From: Bordetella parapertussis
Lineage (GTDB): Bacteria > Pseudomonadota > Gammaproteobacteria > Burkholderiales > Burkholderiaceae_B
Assembly: GCA_945882005.1 (NCBI GenBank)
Contig: CAMCWG010000064.1
Coordinates: forward strand, 1 to 11,782
DNA: 11,782 nucleotides
Direction of reading: 5' to 3'
Positions within the stretch are counted from its first letter, which is position 1. Each line of letters opens with the position of its first letter. Below are positions 7,798-11,782 of this stretch, one piece after another. A model generated the notes under the pieces. That model was not told where the DNA came from. It was given only the letters and a program-made list of their open reading frames with translations, and did no database searches. Both the position numbers and the translations under genes were made by a program.

Positions 7798-9002
7798 GCT
7801 TGTGCCTCGTTTGCCTGACATCCCAGCAGATCAACGAGAATCTCCTGTCGATGCTCGTCAAGTTTGGGCGCACGTCGTCTGAGCGCGGTAGGTGTGAGGG
7901 ATAATTTGGCAAGCTCTGCGGGCAGACGCAGATCGGTCTGAGTCTCAGGGTGAGAAACATTCGCAAAGGCCTTGCGGTCCTCCAGGTGCTCACAATTCAG
8001 TAGTTCGCTTGCGCCTTGCACAACACCTAGCAGTAATCGTTTTTTTGCTCCTGCCAGAAACACCTCTTTCGCATCTCGTTGCGCAACGCATTCCTCCAAG
8101 AGCGCTCGGACCTCTGGCACGCGCTTTTCCCGTTCGGGTGGACTGGTAAACCGTTTCTCTAAAAACTCTGGCCGATCGAATAGCTCGGCAAACGTCTCAA
8201 ACGGAGCACCTCCTCCAACTTGAAAGGCAACGTATCCTTTGCGCGTCTCGATCGGCTCCCCAGCAAAAGGATCTTGCACAATCGCTCGGCGTCCTTGAAC
8301 TGCACCAAGAAATGCATAATAAGATTCGTTCAGAACTAACTCGGAAGCTAGACACTCATGAATGGAGACGTCTACATGCTCGCCAAACTGATCTTGCTGT
8401 GCGGCCGTGTAAGCCATGATCGATGCGTAGGCACCTGTCAAGCCTGCACAATAGTAGGATTGTGAAAGTCCGTGCTTCAGAGGTTCGCGATCTACCTGGC
8501 CGCTAATGGCCATAATCCCGCTCATTGCCTGGAGCGTTAGATCGCTCGCTTCATACCGCGCGTAAGGCCCTGTCTGCCCGTAGTTTGTAATGGAGGTCAC
8601 GACGAGGCGTGGATTCCACTCGAGCATGGTGTCGACACTTATGCCCCAGGCCTCAAGAGTTCCTGGCCGAAAACTTTCGATCAGGATGTCACTGCGCTCA
8701 ATGAGCGCTCGCAGATTGCGTTGACCAAAGGCGGTGGTGAGGTCTAAGGCAACACTACGCTTGTTCCAATTCAAATACTGGAACAATAGACTTTGCTCGG
8801 GCTCCGGAGCATCGGCTTTGAGCGGTGCAAGTCTTCTGCCTGTGTCACCATGGTGGGGAGGCTCCACTTTGATGACGTCGGCATCGTGGTCGCCGAGTAG
8901 GCGGGCCGCAAATGGCCCAGCAATTCCTTGGCTAAGATCTAGTACGCGTACGCCGTGCAGGGCTCCATGGATCTTTTGCTCGGACGTTGCTGGTGTGTTC
9001 AC
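7794..9002 (-). CDS. Family III CoA-transferase homologue with Tyr in place of catalytic Asp (putative non-catalytic subunit)
   Basis: A 402-residue protein with the clear class III fold: LHGVRVLDLSQGIAGPFAA (15-33), LLGDHDADVIKVEPP (35-49), NWNKRSVALDL (78-88), TNYGQTGPYARYEASDL (139-155). The stretch SQSYYCAGLTG (180-190) aligns without gaps to SVADVGAGMFG of the 3135-4367 enzyme, using the downstream GEHVDV as second anchor. Tyr183 then falls on the catalytic Asp (codon TAC, bases 8456-8454). The usual TGxGQ is also degraded to QFGEH. The rest of the frame is intact and shows no sign of decay. Known heteromeric enzymes such as BbsEF and SmtAB are built of two family III subunits, so a structural or substrate-binding role beside the next gene is likely. 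The start is a GTG preceded by AAGAAAAGAG; it begins 12 bases after the hydratase stop. Confidence 0.9.
   Translation of the reverse strand: MNTPATSEQKIHGALHGVRVLDLSQGIAGPFAARLLGDHDADVIKVEPPHHGDTGRRLAPLKADAPEPEQSLLFQYLNWNKRSVALDLTTAFGQRNLRALIERSDILIESFRPGTLEAWGISVDTMLEWNPRLVVTSITNYGQTGPYARYEASDLTLQAMSGIMAISGQVDREPLKHGLSQSYYCAGLTGAYASIMAYTAAQQDQFGEHVDVSIHECLASELVLNESYYAFLGAVQGRRAIVQDPFAGEPIETRKGYVAFQVGGGAPFETFAELFDRPEFLEKRFTSPPEREKRVPEVRALLEECVAQRDAKEVFLAGAKKRLLLGVVQGASELLNCEHLEDRKAFANVSHPETQTDLRLPAELAKLSLTPTALRRRAPKLDEHRQEILVDLLGCQANEAQA
7805..7808 (-). promoter_or_regulatory. Ribosome binding site for the long CoA-transferase
   Basis: GAGG on the - strand, 7 bases before the ATG at 7797, inside the last codons of the upstream CoA-transferase. 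With the ATGA overlap at 7797-7794 it supports coupled translation and rules for 7797 over 7821. Confidence 0.7.
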
Positions 9003-9014
9003 TTGGCTCTTTTC

Positions 9015-9497
9015 TTAAGACTTTGGAGGAACAAAAGGATAGGGAACGGGCTTGCCGCTTTTGTAGGGTAAAGCGACTGTTGCTGTGCCTGGCGTGGACT
9101 CTTTGCCCGCGTCATTAATGATGCCTAGTTCGATATCAATCAGTCCGAAATCGGATGTTTCACGTTTTCCCGTGACACGCCCCCAGACCCGCACTGTTTC
9201 CTCGACAAGGTTCATCGCTCGAAACTGGAAACTTGCCTTCCAGGCCCAGCCTTGCGGACCAGCCCAATCTGCGAGCAATTGCATCACAAACTGCTGTTTT
9301 AGTGAACCGTTGATCAGCAGGCCCGGTAACTTGTCATGCTCCATTGCAAAAGGCTTGTCGTAGTGGATCTTGTGCCAGTTTTCCATTGCAGCAGACCAGC
9401 GCATTAAGTGGGCTGTGGTCAGTGGACCTTTCTCTAGACCCGGTAGTTCAAGGCCAAGTACGACATCTTCAAAATAAGGTGTTTTACCAAGAGCCAT
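9015..9497 (-). CDS. MaoC-type hot-dog acyl-CoA hydratase/dehydratase domain protein
   Basis: A 160-residue single hot-dog protein of the MaoC dehydratase family, which hydrates an enoyl-CoA or does the reverse. The hydratase-2 motif region reads ENWHKIHYDKPFA (39-51): His45 is the conserved catalytic His, while the usual Asp five residues before it is Asn40 and the usual Asn is His42. NxHxIHYD followed by a LPGLLINGSLKQQ block (57-69) is the pattern I recall for FAS1/mesaconyl-CoA-hydratase-like proteins such as Meh of the 3-hydroxypropionate cycle. It is separated from the preceding hot-dog gene by one base and has GGAG 8 bases before the ATG. The two genes together match the two halves of those double hot-dog hydratases, so they very likely form one enzyme. 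Substrate is unknown. Confidence 0.88.
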   Translation of the reverse strand: MALGKTPYFEDVVLGLELPGLEKGPLTTAHLMRWSAAMENWHKIHYDKPFAMEHDKLPGLLINGSLKQQFVMQLLADWAGPQGWAWKASFQFRAMNLVEETVRVWGRVTGKRETSDFGLIDIELGIINDAGKESTPGTATVALPYKSGKPVPYPFVPPKS

Positions 9498-9498
9498 T

Positions 9499-10029
9499 TT
9501 ATTTTCTCCGAATCTGTGTGCGACGGGTGCGGATAAGTAGTTCCCCAGCGCCAGTGCGGTATTCCGACTCGGTCACGACCAGAACAATCGGACCTTTGCT
9601 AGTTTCTTTCTCAACGATATCTGCGTAATGAGAAACCAACTTCACTGTTTCTCCACGCAAGGCATAACGAAAAAATTCAATTTCAGATCCGCCGTTTAGC
9701 AGGGCATAGCCATTGAGTGGATCAATGTTTGGCAAGCCTTGTGAACTCGTCGCGGCGACGATGCCATCGAAGTCTGGATTACGCGCATTTGCCTGAATGG
9801 GATCTTCGGTCAATAACGGTCGACGGAATAAATGAGTTGGAAATAACGGGGGTGCTACAGGACCGCCGTACCGCTCATTGTTCGGACAGGGTTTCGCAAA
9901 AATTGGATCCTCGTACATGATCGCCTGCGCATAACGACGCACAGCGCCCTGTTCTACTGGATCGCAGGCGATCTCGGTTTCGGACTTCATGCCGATGTAT
10001 TTTTGGAGTGACTCGGAAAATGCAGACAT
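9499..10029 (-). CDS. FAS1-like (MaoC N-terminal type) hot-dog dehydratase partner
   Basis: A 176-residue protein of the MaoC_dehydrat_N/FAS1-like hot-dog type. The signs are YIGMKSETEI (11-20), VEQGAVRRYAQAI (25-37) followed by EDPIF, YGGPVAPPLFPTHLF (54-68), LLNGGSEIEFFRYALRGETV (110-129), and a last strand set with PIVLVVTESEYRTGAGELLIRTR (147-169). It lacks the HxD catalytic motif of the next gene, as is usual for the N-terminal half of double hot-dog hydratases, where it shapes the acyl-CoA site. ATG 10029 has AGAGG 6 bases upstream. It follows tctC by 11 bases and precedes the MaoC gene by one, so a 1:1 heterodimer is expected. I infer it acts on the enoyl-CoA made by the acyl-CoA dehydrogenase of this operon. 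Confidence 0.88.
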   Translation of the reverse strand: MSAFSESLQKYIGMKSETEIACDPVEQGAVRRYAQAIMYEDPIFAKPCPNNERYGGPVAPPLFPTHLFRRPLLTEDPIQANARNPDFDGIVAATSSQGLPNIDPLNGYALLNGGSEIEFFRYALRGETVKLVSHYADIVEKETSKGPIVLVVTESEYRTGAGELLIRTRRTQIRRK

Positions 10030-10040
10030 GCTGAACCTCT

Positions 10041-11033
10041 CTAGTTAACTGATACATTGGCATCTGTAGCAATTTTGCGCCAGCGCTCAATGTCGGCGCG
10101 CACAAATTCGCCAAATTCTTTCGGACCTAAGGGCTTGGCAAGTACGTCTGCGCCACTCTTAATCATTTGGTCTCGTACTTGTGGTGCAGTCATAACTTTT
10201 GTGATCGCTGCATTAAGCTTTTGCAACCGATCTTCAGGGATGCCCTTGGGCGCACAGATCCCGTTAAATCCCGTAATTAGAAAGCCCGGTAATGTTTCCC
10301 CAATTGTAGGGACCTCAGGTAGCTGCGAGCCACGTTCCGCCATGACAAACCCAAGCGGACGTAAGCGACCTGACTGAATCAGGGGTAGTGCTGGTTGCAG
10401 CACGGCAAATGACATAGAGGCTCTCCCGGCAACAACGTCAGCCAGGGAGGGGGCGCTGCCCTTGTAGGGGATGTGAAGCATATCGACGTTTGCCAGTTTT
10501 TTGAACAATTCGCCAGCCAAATGCCCAGGACTGCCCGCGCCATAGGAGGCGAAAGTCAGTTTGCCGGGCTGTTGTTTGGCTAAGGCAATTAACTCCGCAG
10601 CGTTTTTCGCAGGGATATCGGGGTTGACGACTAAGATCAGACTAGCACCCAAATGCATTGTGACGGGCGTGAAGTCGTTCAGTGTGTCAAACGGCAATTT
10701 ATATAAACTTGGGTTAGTCGTAAATGAGGTTGTACAAAGCAGAAGGGTGTAGCCATCTGGTTCTGCTTTCGCAACTGCCTCGGTTCCAATGATGGTATTT
10801 GCCCCGCCCTTGTTATCAATGACGACGGGCTGTCCAAACTCTTCGGTCAGGCCCTTCGCCATGACTCGAGCGACGGTATCTGATCCGCCGCCCGGGACGA
10901 AGGGGACGACGATTTTAATGGGCTTGTTAGGGTAGCCTTGTGCTGATGCCGGTCCGCTCAAACTACAGAGCAAAAAAGGTAGTGCAGTGATGCGAACCAA
11001 AAGAGAGCACACGCGTTTTAGTTTGCCTGGCAT
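10041..11033 (-). CDS. tctC: TctC, Bug-family periplasmic carboxylate-binding receptor
   Basis: A 330-residue Bug/TctC solute receptor of normal length that binds an organic acid in the periplasm and hands it to TctAB. A signal peptide covers residues 1-31: Lys/Arg near the start, a hydrophobic core (LLVRITALPFLLCSL) and PASA before a probable cut at Ala31/Gln32. The mature part opens with YPNKPIKIVVPFVPGGGSD (34-52), the family hallmark and first ligand loop, then GANTIIGTEAVAKAEPDGYT and, later, the second loop around FASYGAGSPGHLAGELF and HIPYKGSAPSLADVVAG. ATG 11033 is chosen because GAGGGG lies 5 bases before it and it yields a proper signal peptide; the frame stays open to 11162 but the extra 43 residues do not look secretory. 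It sits four genes upstream of its membrane partners. The ligand cannot be named. Confidence 0.95.
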   Translation of the reverse strand: MPGKLKRVCSLLVRITALPFLLCSLSGPASAQGYPNKPIKIVVPFVPGGGSDTVARVMAKGLTEEFGQPVVIDNKGGANTIIGTEAVAKAEPDGYTLLLCTTSFTTNPSLYKLPFDTLNDFTPVTMHLGASLILVVNPDIPAKNAAELIALAKQQPGKLTFASYGAGSPGHLAGELFKKLANVDMLHIPYKGSAPSLADVVAGRASMSFAVLQPALPLIQSGRLRPLGFVMAERGSQLPEVPTIGETLPGFLITGFNGICAPKGIPEDRLQKLNAAITKVMTAPQVRDQMIKSGADVLAKPLGPKEFGEFVRADIERWRKIATDANVSVN

Positions 11034-11038
11034 AACTT

Positions 11039-11044
11039 CCCCTC
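11039..11044 (-). promoter_or_regulatory. Ribosome binding site that sets the tctC start
   Basis: GAGGGG on the - strand, 5 bases before the ATG at 11033. It removes the 43-residue in-frame extension to 11162, which overlaps the upstream YHS gene. Confidence 0.75.
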
Positions 11045-11083
11045 GCTTATCAGTACTAAGTCGATGAACGGATGATGGATTGC

Positions 11084-11287
11084 TTAAGCTTTCCCACCGA
11101 GATATCGCTGGGGGCTTATTGTGAATTTTGTGCGACAGCCCAGCGAACACAGGAAATACCATTCGCCATCGTGAAATTGCCGGGTCCCTTTTGATGGATC
11201 AATTTCTTTTGCACCGAAGGCTGTTTCTCCCGTTTTTGAATCAGCGCCTTCAATATCAATATTTTTAGAACAAACAGGACATTTCAT
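11084..11287 (-). CDS. Small YHS-like four-cysteine protein
   Basis: A 67-residue protein with two cysteine pairs. CPVC is at residues 3-6, and WYFLCSLGCRTKFTISPQRYL (43-63) is the end of a YHS/TRASH-like domain (aromatic, CxxxC, Phe, Pro, Tyr-Leu). Cys3, Cys6, Cys47 and Cys51 could hold one metal ion. The domain is known from copper ATPases, metal-sensing regulators and the C-termini of some monooxygenase components, where it binds metal. ATG 11287 has GGAG 8 bases upstream; a TTG at 11305 would add 6 residues without a ribosome site. It lies 24 bases after the acyl-CoA dehydrogenase and 50 before tctC, in the same operon. Its role there is unknown; metal delivery or protein contact are guesses. 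Confidence 0.8.
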   Translation of the reverse strand: MKCPVCSKNIDIEGADSKTGETAFGAKEIDPSKGTRQFHDGEWYFLCSLGCRTKFTISPQRYLGGKA

Positions 11288-11311
11288 AACAGACACTCCA
11301 GACAAAGATGT

Positions 11312-11782
11312 TTAAGCGGCAAGTGGGGGAACGGGTCCGCCCAAGACGACGTTGCCAGGGCTATCAAGTAATGCATGCGCAATACGTTCGCGGTGTTCGA
11401 AGGTTGTGCCCAAGCGCATCGACCAGGCAGTGATTCGCCGTAACCAGAGATGCAGATCAAATTCCATCATGAAGCCGATACCCCCATGAATAGACTGAGA
11501 GTTACGCGCAACGGCTGGGCACTTCTCATTACAAAACGCCTTAGCCTGCGACACTTCAACCTGAGCGGGCAAGCCGTTATCCATCTTCCATAAGGCTTCG
11601 TAGGCGAGCAACTCACCACCATCGATCCAAATGATCATGTCCGCACACATGTGCTGGATGGATTGAAATGCCCCGATCGGCTGACCAAATGCCTCTCGGA
11701 ATTTTGCATGATCAATTGCCATCTCAGCGTCCATACGTGTGGCACCGAGCATCTGAGTGCAAAGCAATACAGTAGCTAGGTC
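11312..11782 (-). CDS. Acyl-CoA dehydrogenase, C-terminal part (cut by the right edge)
   Basis: The frame runs without a stop to the last base, so the gene's start is outside the window; 156 residues are seen. They form the C-terminal helical domain of an FAD acyl-CoA dehydrogenase, which makes a 2,3-enoyl-CoA and passes electrons to ETF. Signs are CTQMLGATRMDAEMAIDHAK, then REAFGQPIGAFQSIQHMCADM (R-x-x-F-G-x-P-I, the FAD-contact loop) and SIHGGIGFMMEFDLHLWLRR (the GGxGF...E...LRR dimer and flavin motif). The catalytic Glu cannot be assigned from this piece. It is the first gene of the operon visible here and is followed 24 bases on by the YHS gene. It fits as the step between CoA activation and hydration. 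Confidence 0.92.
   Translation of the reverse strand, partial: DLATVLLCTQMLGATRMDAEMAIDHAKFREAFGQPIGAFQSIQHMCADMIIWIDGGELLAYEALWKMDNGLPAQVEVSQAKAFCNEKCPAVARNSQSIHGGIGFMMEFDLHLWLRRITAWSMRLGTTFEHRERIAHALLDSPGNVVLGGPVPPLAA

Noticed and set aside
7794..9002. Treating the CoA-transferase without the catalytic Asp as a pseudogene.
   Set aside because: The frame is uninterrupted over the normal length, other motifs are kept, and it is translationally coupled to its neighbour; a non-catalytic subunit is the better reading.
11034..11162. 43-residue N-terminal extension of TctC to 11162.
   Set aside because: It overlaps the YHS gene, is not secretory in character, and the ATG at 11033 has a strong ribosome site followed by a proper signal peptide.

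Overview
The window looks like a carboxylic-acid catabolism and uptake locus from a proteobacterium. It is most likely a betaproteobacterium of the order Burkholderiales. The evidence is the Bug-type solute receptor (TctC), its TctB and TctA membrane partners, three family III (CaiB/BaiF) CoA-transferases, paired MaoC-type hot-dog hydratases and an acyl-CoA dehydrogenase, a mix typical of Alcaligenaceae and Comamonadaceae genomes. Base composition looks moderate for that group, so the genus is left open. No rRNA, tRNA, CRISPR array, insertion sequence or phage gene is visible, and no gene-free stretch exceeds about 65 bases.

Left arm (+ strand, 1-4367). In order it holds the tail of an unidentified, possibly transporter, protein; a small two-helix membrane protein whose start overlaps that tail's stop; a short-chain dehydrogenase (SDR); a zinc-less quinone-oxidoreductase-type MDR enzyme; a PPOX-type flavoprotein; and a family III CoA-transferase with its catalytic aspartate at residue 169. 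Gaps are -4 to 64 bases, so this reads as one transcription unit that enters from the left.

Right arm (- strand, 11782 down to 4375). In order of transcription it holds the C-terminal part of an acyl-CoA dehydrogenase (cut by the window edge), a 67-residue YHS-like four-cysteine protein, tctC, a FAS1/MaoC-N-type hot-dog protein, a MaoC-type hydratase, two CoA-transferases joined by an ATGA overlap, tctB and tctA. The operon promoter must lie beyond the right edge. The two arms converge with only 7 bases between the stop codons.

Taken together (inference), TctC captures an organic acid in the periplasm and TctAB imports it. A CoA-transferase makes the CoA thioester, the acyl-CoA dehydrogenase introduces a double bond, the MaoC pair adds water, and the SDR could oxidise the alcohol. 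This is a beta-oxidation-like route for a dicarboxylic or branched acid. No lyase or thiolase is seen here, so the substrate is unknown. The most notable point is that the first of the two overlapping CoA-transferases has Tyr (residue 183) where the family has its catalytic Asp, while its partner keeps Asp183. That suggests a hetero-oligomeric CoA-transferase with one catalytic and one non-catalytic subunit.
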